A DNA stretch of 22,478 nucleotides, taken from NCBI GenBank assembly GCA_038319625.1, contig JBBQDK010000031.1, positions 1 through 22,478 on the forward strand, given 5' to 3'. Positions 17,335-22,478 of this stretch are shown one piece after another. Source of the stretch: JBBQDK01 sp038319625 (GTDB lineage: Bacteria; Pseudomonadota; Gammaproteobacteria; JBBQDK01). Within the stretch, counting starts at the first letter, position 1; every line of letters begins with the position of its first letter. Made by a program: the position numbers and the translations under genes. The notes under the pieces are model-generated. The model was given only the letters and a program-made list of their open reading frames with translations. It had not been told where the DNA came from and did no database searches.

Positions 17335-17778
17335 ATGAAGTTACCTGTAATTGCATACCTGACAATCATTACTGCGTGCCACGGTATTATGGGCTCGGCT
17401 CTTGCTGACGATTCTGCAGTTCTACCGGCGGAAAAATCGCAAAATGGCATAACTTATCTTTCGGGCGGCATCGGATCTGATCAGGTAACCGCAATGAAAG
17501 CGGCTGCCAATGACTATACACTCATGCTTGTCTGCGCGATCGGCAACACCGGCGCGTATTTGGCAGACGTCAAGATAAATATCGCCGACAAAACGGGTAA
17601 AACGGTTCTGGAGACTGTCGCCGAAGGACCCATAATTCTCGTCAAACTGACACCCGGTACTTATCAGATCAGCGCCGACAACAAAGGCTCAATAATCCAC
17701 AGAACTGTCAAAATTGGTGCCAGCCATCCTTTGGAACTGAATTTGAGTTGGCCTGAAAAGAGAAGCAGTAGACAGTAG
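17335..17778 (+). CDS. Small periplasmic protein with carboxypeptidase-regulatory-like fold
   Basis: The product has 147 residues. Residues 1-24 form a Sec signal peptide ending GSALA before DDSAVLPAEK. The mature part contains YLSGGIGSDQVTAMKAAANDYTLML followed by a beta-rich stretch (VKINIADKTGKTVLETVAEGPIILVKLTPGTYQISADNKG) that resembles carboxypeptidase-regulatory-like or transthyretin-like domains, which are usually binding or scaffold modules without catalytic residues. No enzyme motif is visible. The ATG at 17335 has GGAGAA nine bases upstream, and TTGACA at 17246-17251 is a possible -35 element without a good -10 partner. It is divergent from collagen-like lipoprotein gene 1. A small mobile element begins ten bases after the stop codon, and its hairpins may now serve as the transcript end. 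Confidence 0.75.
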   Translation: MKLPVIAYLTIITACHGIMGSALADDSAVLPAEKSQNGITYLSGGIGSDQVTAMKAAANDYTLMLVCAIGNTGAYLADVKINIADKTGKTVLETVAEGPIILVKLTPGTYQISADNKGSIIHRTVKIGASHPLELNLSWPEKRSSRQ

Positions 17779-17787
17779 ATTCTGACC

Positions 17788-18080
17788 AGAATGGCACTTA
17801 CCTAAGGAGCCTCTGATTAATTCCGTTGCTCCCCTCTCCCGTTTGCGGGAGCGGTGTTGGGGGAGACGGTGACTCTCCATTCTAGTTTGGTGAATAAATC
17901 AAATCTTCCTGAAGCTAAAACAAGAGTGGGTTAGTGTTTTTTGCGTACCCCACCAGGCGCTGCGAAGCAACACAAAACGTTTTTAGAGTATGCCTGATGG
18001 CACAGCCGATGGGTTACGGCGCAAACAGCGCGCCTAACCCATCCTACCTTAGGCTAAATCCGCTTAAGTAAGTGCCATTC
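17788..18080. mobile_element. Non-autonomous mobile element (MITE-like), copy 1
   Basis: Perfect 13-base terminal inverted repeats GAATGGCACTTAC (17789-17801) and GTAAGTGCCATTC (18068-18080) bound about 290 bases with no transposase. Similarity between the two ends continues (CTAAG versus TTAAG). The flanks gattctgacc (17778-17787) and gattccgatc (18081-18090) match in 8 of 10 positions and look like an aged 10-bp target-site duplication. The right part (17921-18047) holds, in reverse orientation, the same ~125-base core as copy 2; the left part adds about 110 bases including a CTCCCCTCTCCC-type repeat. The 10-bp duplication would suit an IS4-type transposase acting in trans, but the family is not proven. 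It extends from the preceding gene's stop codon almost to collagen-like lipoprotein gene 2; 18081-18255 shows only the short hairpin ATCACC-CTTCC-GGTGAT (18088-18104). Confidence 0.8.
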
Positions 18081-18255
18081 GATTCCGATCACCCTTCCGG
18101 TGATTAGCATGTAACGCGGTATTCAAACTGTCTTGATATTGAATGAGAGGAAGGTCGACAGAAACCGGCCCTACAGAACTCTGATCAGGCGTTGCCAAGT
18201 CGATAAGTTTGCTAGTGATCTATAATGCCGAAATTGCAAAAAGTGCGGACATCAA

Positions 18256-18292
18256 CGGTCAGCCATGAACAACACGGTTCCATGGCCGACCG
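18256..18292 (-). terminator. Probable terminator of collagen-like lipoprotein gene 2
   Basis: CGGTC-A-GCCATG (18256-18267) pairs with CATGGC-C-GACCG (18281-18292), an 11-bp stem with one mismatch and a 13-base loop. It lies 18 bases after the lipoprotein stop on the minus strand; the following U-tract is poor. Confidence 0.45.
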
Positions 18293-18310
18293 CATATTGA
18301 AAGGACCCGA

Positions 18311-18628
18311 TCAGTTGGTGGGCTTGACAATAACAGTAGTATCGCCTGAACCCGTACTACCTTTGGCCCCCGTTCTTCCAGTCGTTCCTTTCGTACCGGT
18401 CGCACCGGTGTCACCAGTAGCACCTGTCGCCCCGGTATCACCTGTATAGCCGGTATTGCCGGTCGCACCAGTGTCACCAGTTGTCCCTGTTGCCCCGGTG
18501 TATCCCGTATTTCCCGTATTACCTGTATTGCCCGTTTCTCCCTGAGGGCCAGCAGGTCCGGCAGGCCCGGCACAAGCACCAAGACCAAGTGCCAGAATCA
18601 ACAGTGTGGATGGCATTGCATATTTCAT
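18311..18628 (-). CDS. Collagen-like lipoprotein 2 (Gly-X-Y repeats)
   Basis: This 105-residue protein has a lipoprotein signal peptide with lipobox LGAC and lipid-modified Cys19. Position +2 is Ala, which in E. coli directs sorting to the outer membrane, unlike the Asp of its relative at 16777-17052. The mature chain is about 25 uninterrupted Gly-X-Y triplets starting GPAGPAGPQGET, mostly with Thr in the third place (GNT, GAT, GDT, GYT), then a short tail GDTTVIVKPTN that shares TTVIV with lipoprotein 1. The ATG at 18628 is preceded by AGGAG seven bases upstream; a longer frame up to 18865 has no signal features. A proline- and valine-rich frame on the opposite strand is its shadow. Surface exposure is inferred. 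Confidence 0.85.
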   Translation of the reverse strand: MKYAMPSTLLILALGLGACAGPAGPAGPQGETGNTGNTGNTGYTGATGTTGDTGATGNTGYTGDTGATGATGDTGATGTKGTTGRTGAKGSTGSGDTTVIVKPTN

Positions 18629-19045
18629 TTGCGTACTCCTGGAAATATAATTTATAAAATGGCTGGCACCCATTGTCGGTGCGCGGGTTGACTGTATGTG
18701 CAAACGCTTTCGCGCCCGGACATCACAAGCCAAAGCATAAGTCTCCACCTCATGCGATTCCGTGCGGTGACGTACATAGGCGGAATGATTTTCACGGTTC
18801 GTTCCTGGAGTGATTCTGCTATGGGATAGCCCTGTGGAGATTACCTCTATTGATTGGTAGTCCACTATTCAAGACACGTTTTAGCCAATCCTGCGCGCTT
18901 ATTCCACCGATGGTCAGTGTGTTTACAAGAGGCGGACAACCATTTTTATTCCTGCAGATTACGTATGTGTGCTAGCGAACAGACCCAAAAAGGACATTTC
19001 CTGATACTTCGCTCTCACTACTCCACCTATAGACAAGGACATACC
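18629..19045. other. Divergent intergenic region between collagen-like lipoprotein gene 2 and BON gene 1
   Basis: No gene was recognised in these 417 bases; promoters for both divergent genes should lie here but no consensus pair stands out. The stretch GCGAACAGAC (18974-18983) resembles ACGAACAGAT (21643-21652) ahead of BON gene 2, which suggests the two BON genes were duplicated together with part of their upstream DNA. AAGGA (19035-19039) is the ribosome binding site of BON gene 1. Confidence 0.35.
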
Positions 19046-19378
19046 ATGAAGATGAAACTCGCGACAACCTGTTTGGTCCTCGGCGCACTGCTGATCCCGA
19101 TTGCAACTTTTGCAGCAGAAGACCGTGATGCGGATCGTTCACACCCGTTGACATGGGTTAAAGACTCTATGATCACAACCGCTATCAAGGCAAAACTGGC
19201 CGCAGATCACCCGGGCAGCATGAAGCATATCTCAGTCGACACCGACAAAGCTGGCGTTGTGTGGCTGACCGGTACCGCAAATAACCAGACAGAGATTGAT
19301 CAGGCGATCACCACAGCTCGCAATACCGAGCACGTGAAATCAGTGTGGAGCGACATCAAAATCGTGAACGACAAGTAA
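19046..19378 (+). CDS. Periplasmic BON-domain protein 1 (OsmY-like)
   Basis: The 110-residue product begins with a Sec signal peptide (about residues 1-23, ending ATFA before AEDRDADRSHP) and carries a single BON domain (about residues 40-107) with the typical pattern TAIKAKLAADHPGSMKHISV, GVVWLTGTAN and ARNTEHVKSVWSDIKI. BON domains bind phospholipid or membrane surfaces; OsmY, which has two, is an envelope stress chaperone in E. coli. The single domain makes this a short member. The ATG at 19046 has AAGGA at good spacing. A close paralogue lies at 21717-22046, and a hairpin terminator follows. The name OsmY is not used because the domain number differs. Confidence 0.9.
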   Translation: MKMKLATTCLVLGALLIPIATFAAEDRDADRSHPLTWVKDSMITTAIKAKLAADHPGSMKHISVDTDKAGVVWLTGTANNQTEIDQAITTARNTEHVKSVWSDIKIVNDK

Positions 19379-19437
19379 AGTACCCGCTTGATTCCGACAT
19401 AAACACAACGACGCACGCAGCAGCGCTGTTCACTCCG

Positions 19438-19467
19438 GGCCAGAGGCCGATATAAGCGCCTCTGGCC
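19438..19467 (+). terminator. Terminator of BON gene 1
   Basis: GGCCAGAGGC (19438-19447) and GCCTCTGGCC (19458-19467) form a perfect 10-bp stem with a 10-base loop, followed by the T-rich TACTTGTTTA. It lies 60 bases after the stop codon. Confidence 0.65.
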
Positions 19468-19653
19468 TACTTGTTTACGTCATTCGATCGACTAAAAACA
19501 CTACACCAGCAACGGACAATGAAGCGACTACGGCAATCCAGGCTTCGCATTGGATTTTAGTCTTTCATTTTTTCTTTCGCTCACAGGGATTGGCGTCAAT
19601 ACTCACCACACTCCTGGTAACTCCAGCGTAACCTGAGACTACTTCTGGTTTTA

Positions 19654-19669
19654 TGTACGGGACCGTACA
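19654..19669. promoter_or_regulatory. Palindromic operator-like site, copy 2
   Basis: TGTACGG-GA-CCGTACA has perfect 7-base arms and differs from the site at 12153-12168 in only two positions. It lies 239 bases before the SYLF gene start and ahead of an AT-rich stretch (19680-19710) that could hold a promoter. The regulator is unknown. Confidence 0.5.
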
Positions 19670-19793
19670 GACAACGGCTAATTTTGGACTAAAATTTACA
19701 CTGTACTTCAAGTATCCGGTTTTTAGATCTGGGCCTCAACACATTGACATATACTGAATTTGTCTCTATGGAAAATTGAGTGCGGAGGGAAGA

Positions 19794-19832
19794 ATGAGCA
19801 TCACAGCCGGGTATTACCCAAACGATTTGTAA
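19794..19832 (+). CDS. Possible 12-residue leader peptide
   Basis: A very short frame reading MSITAGYYPNDL and ending in TAA is preceded by GGAGGGA (19784-19790), a better ribosome binding site than most in the window. Its stop codon lies inside the perfect inverted repeat ACGATTT-GT-AAATCGT (19822-19837). It sits in the presumed mRNA leader of the SYLF gene, 75 bases before that start. Such a layout can act as a translational leader, but there is no run of one amino acid suggesting attenuation, and chance remains likely. Confidence 0.25.
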   Translation: MSITAGYYPNDL

Positions 19833-19907
19833 ATCGTATGCTCCTAGATTTCAGTAACCGAAGAATTACGATAGTACTTTCACCACGATATACTTAGGAG
19901 AACGAAT

Positions 19908-20468
19908 ATGCGTAATCAAAGAAGTAAATTTCTTACATTGATACTTGCGATGGTTTCAATCATTTCATTGAGCGCTATCAGTCAGGCAAATGCGGCAACA
20001 GCTGCCGATCTGGATAAGGATTCGCGACAGGCATTAAAGACGCTTTACGAAACAAATTCCGTTGCCAAGACCTTGAGCAGATCAGCCAAGGCTGTGCTCG
20101 TGTTCCCCAACATCGTGAAAGCCGGCCTGGTATTCGGCGGCAGTTACGGGGAAGGCGTTTTGCTGAAGGGCAATAAAGTCGTCGATTATTACAACTCCGT
20201 CACCGGCTCCTGGGGACTGCAGGCCGGCGCACAATCCTATGGATATGTGGTATTCCTGATGACCAATAAGGCCGTTCGTTATCTCGAAGAAACCAAGGGC
20301 TGGGAGATCGGCGTGGGCCCGACCGTTGTTGTGGTTGACGAAGGTGTTGCAAAGAATATTTCAACGTCATCGATAAAGGATGATGCCTATGCGTTTATCT
20401 TCAGCCAACAGGGACTGATGGCGGGAGTCAGCATCGAGGGAACCAAGATTTCAAAAATCAAGCGCTAA
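19908..20468 (+). CDS. Exported SYLF-domain lipid-binding protein (Ysc84 family)
   Basis: The 186-residue protein has a Sec signal peptide of about 29 residues ending SQANA before ATAADLDKDS. The rest is one SYLF (Ysc84) domain: helix DSRQALKTLYETNSVAKTL, then AKAVLVFPNIVKAGLVFGGSYGEGVLL, GSWGLQAGAQSYGYVVFLMT, GWEIGVGPTVVVVDEG and the C-terminal AFIFSQQGLMAGVSIEGTKISKI. Eukaryotic SYLF domains bind phosphoinositides and actin; the exported bacterial ones are thought to bind lipid in the periplasm. The length is normal for the bacterial form. The ATG at 19908 has AGGAG seven bases upstream. The next gene starts 99 bases later in the same direction without an obvious terminator between, so the two may be co-transcribed. 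Confidence 0.92.
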   Translation: MRNQRSKFLTLILAMVSIISLSAISQANAATAADLDKDSRQALKTLYETNSVAKTLSRSAKAVLVFPNIVKAGLVFGGSYGEGVLLKGNKVVDYYNSVTGSWGLQAGAQSYGYVVFLMTNKAVRYLEETKGWEIGVGPTVVVVDEGVAKNISTSSIKDDAYAFIFSQQGLMAGVSIEGTKISKIKR

Positions 20469-20567
20469 GGTGGCGTTGCCTGCTGATTTACGGCATTCGA
20501 GCGAGTAGCGCAGTACACCTCAGCACGAGTTCGAGTTCGATTTTGTTAATTGTACTAGAGGTCAAAA

Positions 20568-21239
20568 ATGTTTAAATTTCGCCAAATAATTGTAGCATTG
20601 GGAATTGCGATGTACTCGGCGGGTTCATTTGCAGAGGTAAACCTTTCCATCGGCTACTCGGATGAAAATATCGGCATCAATCTGTCTACATACCCTCAAC
20701 TCCAGGTCGTGCCAGGGTACCCGGTTTATTACGCGCCGCAACTTTCTGCGAATTATTTTTTCTACGACGGTATGTATTGGGTTTACCAGCAGGATAACTG
20801 GTACGCAAGTTCCTGGTACAATGGCCCCTGGGGATTAGTGGCGAGAGATGCGGTGCCGGTATACATTCTGAGGGTTCCGGTGCGCTACTACCGCCACCCG
20901 CCCGCGTATTTCCACGGCTGGAGAGCCGACTCAGCACCTCGTTGGGGCGATCATTGGGGACATGACTGGAACCAGCAGAGAAGCGGCTGGGACAAATGGG
21001 ACCGTCGCGCCGTCCCGCCACCCGCCCCGCGCCCGCGTTATCAACGGGAGTATTCAGGGGATCGGTATCCCCGACAATTGGAGCAACAGCACGAGCTTAT
21101 CCAGCGCAATTACCGTTACGTGCCACGCGACCCGGAAGTGAGGAAAATCTATCAGGAGCGTGGCAAAGGCAAGAACAAACAGCAGGACAAAGGTCAGAGC
21201 AAGGGTCAGGACAAGGGTCACAACAAGGATCACAATTGA
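20568..21239 (+). CDS. Exported aromatic-rich protein of unknown function
   Basis: The product has 223 residues. A Sec signal peptide (residues 1-22, ending AGSFA before EVNLSIGYSD) precedes a region very rich in Tyr, Trp and Pro (GYPVYYAP, NYFFYDGMYWVYQQDNWY, SSWYNGPWGLV), a His/Trp segment (RWGDHWGHDWNQQRSGWDKWDRR), a Pro/Arg stretch, and a hydrophilic tail of Lys-Gly-Gln/Asp repeats (about residues 198-223). This resembles a set of hypothetical exported proteins common in beta- and gammaproteobacteria, recognised from general familiarity. No catalytic motif is visible. The tail is highly charged and low in complexity, and could bind nucleic acid, metal or cell-wall polymer. The ATG at 20568 has AGAGGT at suitable spacing. 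It follows the SYLF gene and may share its transcript. Confidence 0.8.
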   Translation: MFKFRQIIVALGIAMYSAGSFAEVNLSIGYSDENIGINLSTYPQLQVVPGYPVYYAPQLSANYFFYDGMYWVYQQDNWYASSWYNGPWGLVARDAVPVYILRVPVRYYRHPPAYFHGWRADSAPRWGDHWGHDWNQQRSGWDKWDRRAVPPPAPRPRYQREYSGDRYPRQLEQQHELIQRNYRYVPRDPEVRKIYQERGKGKNKQQDKGQSKGQDKGHNKDHN

Positions 21240-21716
21240 TTGATATGAGTTGAGCAGTCCACCGCCAGGCATTACACGTGTCGTCGGGTTGTGCGCCTGT
21301 TTTGACCCGTAAGGTAAGCGCCGATTGCGGTCGCGACTGCCGTAACCGGGTGGTACACGGCAAGCGCTACGCCGTGCTGACTGGCGGGAGTGCGAGCGTT
21401 ACCTAACCGGCGCCCGCACAATCATTACCGTCTTACCAGAATGGCACTTACTTAGGCGGATTTAACCTAATGCAGGATGGGTAAGGCGCGCTGTTTGCCC
21501 CGTAACCCATCGGCTGTGCCGTCAGGCACACTTTAAACAAGGGCCTTGTGTTGCCTCGCTACGCTTGGTGGGTTACGCAAAAAACGCTAACCCACCCTTG
21601 AGTTTAAGCAAGTGCCATTCCCGTCTTACCCGCTGTACACCAACGAACAGATACAAATCACCACGTGTTGGATCATTCGCGCTCAATTATCCTAGCCTCT
21701 GAAGAAAGGACACGCC
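21240..21716. other. Intergenic region upstream of BON gene 2, split by a mobile element
   Basis: No protein gene is seen in 477 bases. The middle (21438-21620) is mobile element copy 2 with its target-site duplications at 21428-21437 and 21621-21630. The 86 bases between the element and the BON start contain ACGAACAGAT (21643-21652), also seen in similar form before BON gene 1, and AAGGA (21706-21710). Any promoter of BON gene 2 upstream of 21428 would have been displaced by the insertion. Confidence 0.5.
21438..21620. mobile_element. Non-autonomous mobile element (MITE-like), copy 2
   Basis: The element is 183 bases with terminal repeats GAATGGCACTTAC (21439-21451) and GCAAGTGCCATTC (21608-21620), 12 of 13 matching. 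It is flanked by a perfect 10-bp direct repeat CCGTCTTACC (21428-21437 and 21621-21630), a clear target-site duplication. It contains no open frame of useful size and therefore no transposase. Its core (21472-21600) can fold into stems such as GATGGGTAAGGCGC with a partly matching GTAACCCATC, and matches the core of copy 1 and the solo copy at 22230. The perfect duplication suggests that this insertion is younger than copy 1. Confidence 0.88.
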
Positions 21717-22046
21717 ATGAACATCAAACTCGCAACAACCGCGATCATCCTCAGCACCCTGCTCGCCCCTGTACTGGTCAACGCCGGAGACCGCGACGCG
21801 GACCGCGCACACCCTATGACATGGGTACAGAATTCGGTAATCACCACCCAGATCAAGGCCAAGCTGGCAGCCGATCACCCAGGCAGCATGAAGCACATCA
21901 GAGTCGACACCGACAAGGATGGCGTTGTCTGGCTGACCGGAACCGCCAACACCCAGAAAGAAGCCAACCTGGCGATTTCAACCGCTCGCAACACAGAGCA
22001 CGTGAAATCGGTCTGGTCCGACCTCAAAATTGCGAACGACAAGTAA
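21717..22046 (+). CDS. Periplasmic BON-domain protein 2 (paralogue of BON protein 1)
   Basis: This 109-residue protein has a Sec signal peptide (about residues 1-23, ending VLVNA before GDRDADRAHP) and one BON domain containing KAKLAADHPGSMKHI, GVVWLTGTAN and ARNTEHVKSVWSD. The mature part is nearly the same as the protein at 19046-19378, with most differences in the signal peptide and around the QKEANLAIS segment. The ATG at 21717 has AAGGA six bases upstream, and the two leaders share short sequence, so the pair arose by duplication. Its upstream region is interrupted by mobile element copy 2, which may have changed its expression. A membrane-surface or envelope stress role is inferred from the family. 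Confidence 0.9.
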   Translation: MNIKLATTAIILSTLLAPVLVNAGDRDADRAHPMTWVQNSVITTQIKAKLAADHPGSMKHIRVDTDKDGVVWLTGTANTQKEANLAISTARNTEHVKSVWSDLKIANDK

Positions 22047-22076
22047 AGCACTGGCTCGATACTGACGCACGCAATG

Positions 22077-22094
22077 CGGCGCGACATCGCGCCG
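22077..22094 (+). terminator. Short hairpin after BON gene 2
   Basis: CGGCGCGA-CA-TCGCGCCG is a perfect 8-bp inverted repeat 30 bases after the stop. A real RNA loop would open the innermost pairs, and no T-run follows, so termination is uncertain. Confidence 0.35.
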
Positions 22095-22106
22095 TGCACA
22101 CAGCGC

Positions 22107-22205
22107 GTAGGATGGTGAAGCGCAGCGTAACCCATCCATCGTATTCCGGCTCCGCCTTGCAGCGTATTGATGGGTTACAGCAAAAAACAGCCTCACTTAT
22201 CCTAC
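22107..22205. repeat. GTAGGAT-bounded intergenic repeat
   Basis: GTAGGAT (22107-22113) and ATCCTAC (22199-22205) bound an internal inverted repeat GTAACCCATC (22127-22136) / GATGGGTTAC (22169-22178). It is related to the hairpins in the nearby core repeats and to the widespread GATGGGTTA repeats of proteobacteria. It has no coding content. Confidence 0.6.
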
Positions 22206-22234
22206 ATTTAATTTCACTGGTGAGTAAATGTAGG
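22201..22234. repeat. Perfect stem-loop linking two repeats
   Basis: CCTACATTTA (22201-22210) and TAAATGTAGG (22225-22234) form a 10-bp stem with a 14-base loop. It joins the end of the GTAGGAT-bounded repeat to the start of the solo core repeat. Confidence 0.6.
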
Positions 22235-22350
22235 ATGGAGCAGGCGCGCTACTTGCGCCGTAACTCATCGGCTGTGCCTCAGGCACCCCCTAAAAAACGT
22301 TTTGTGTTGCTTCGCAACGCCTGGTGGGTTACGCAAAAAACCCACCCTTG
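22230..22350. repeat. Solo copy of the mobile-element core
   Basis: The 121 bases align by eye along their whole length with the cores of the mobile elements at 17921-18047 (reverse orientation) and 21472-21600: GTAGGATGG, GGCGCGCT, a CGTAAC-CATCGGCTGTGCC block, TTGTGTTGC, GGTGGGTTACGCAAAAAAC and CCACCCTTG in that order. The GAATGGCACTTAC ends are absent here, so the core exists independently of them. Confidence 0.75.
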
Positions 22351-22357
22351 TACATTT

Positions 22358-22372
22358 GGCTCCTCCGCAGAA
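22358..22372. repeat. GGCTCCTCCGCAGAA motif, copy 2 (possible insertion-sequence end)
   Basis: An exact second copy of the sequence at 16571-16585, here continuing TTAGTGGG. It begins eight bases after the solo core repeat. If it is an ISL3-type terminal repeat, an insertion sequence could extend past the window edge. The only open frame after it starts at 22439 (MSRREWLRIISGY, running off the end), is too short to identify and has no clear ribosome binding site. Confidence 0.35.
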
Positions 22373-22478
22373 TTAGTGGGTAACCTGACGTTTCTGGTCT
22401 TCATAACTTGCTGTAGTTGCGATGGTATAGTTGAATTCATGTCGCGTAGAGAGTGGCTACGTATTATTTCGGGGTATT

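Larger units (their letters stand above)
19379..19907. other. Non-coding region upstream of the SYLF gene
   Basis: The 529 bases contain the terminator of BON gene 1 (19438-19467), the operator-like palindrome (19654-19669), a possible -35 TTGACA (19744-19749) with only a weak -10 (TATGGA) at 17-base spacing, a 12-codon frame with a strong ribosome binding site (19794-19832), and the ribosome binding site of the SYLF gene (AGGAG, 19896-19900). Nothing was recognised between about 19470 and 19650. Confidence 0.45.

Noticed and set aside
18225..18449. Plus-strand Pro/Val-rich frame of 74 codons
   Set aside because: It is the antisense shadow of the collagen-like repeat gene and has no start signal or domain of its own.

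Overview
The window looks like chromosomal DNA of a free-living Gram-negative bacterium, most likely a beta- or gammaproteobacterium. The reasons are Sec signal peptides and lipoboxes throughout, outer-envelope families (BON, SYLF/Ysc84), a DksA-type zinc-finger protein, an MtfA peptidase, and scattered palindromic intergenic repeats of the CCCTCTCCC and GATGGGTTA types that are common in those classes. No rRNA, tRNA, CRISPR array, phage gene or intact transposase was seen.

Layout. 1-400: a small exported protein of unknown function. 719-9466: one very large gene for a cyclic beta-1,2-glucan synthase (NdvB/ChvB type, 2915 aa, TTG start). 9855-10521: a HigBA toxin-antitoxin pair on the minus strand with a well-defined self-regulated promoter. 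10652-11404: an MtfA-like zinc peptidase. 11545-11895: a short DksA/TraR-type protein. 11896-12602: a long non-coding stretch with repeats, a palindromic operator-like site and an orphan strong terminator that may close a small RNA. 12603-12755: a 50-aa DUF3096 membrane protein. 13026-16552: a two-gene signalling operon, a triple-PAS hybrid histidine kinase followed by a receiver-GGDEF diguanylate cyclase. 16777-22046: small exported or lipid-anchored proteins, comprising two collagen-like (Gly-X-Thr) lipoproteins, a small periplasmic protein, two BON-domain paralogues, a SYLF lipid-binding protein and an aromatic-rich exported protein.

How the parts may fit together. The right half is dominated by envelope and stress families and sits next to a c-di-GMP signalling pair. 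Two nearly identical palindromes (TGTACGGTATCGTACA at 12153 and TGTACGGGACCGTACA at 19654) lie in the non-coding regions ahead of the DUF3096 and SYLF genes, so a shared regulator is possible; this is inference. The left-end glucan synthase would make periplasmic osmoregulatory glucan, also an envelope function.

The clearest unannotated structure is a family of small non-autonomous mobile elements. Two copies (17788-18080 and 21438-21620) have 13-bp terminal inverted repeats and 10-bp target-site duplications, one perfect and one 8/10. Both carry a ~125-bp structured core that also occurs alone at 22230-22350. This is the best-supported candidate for something not previously described here.
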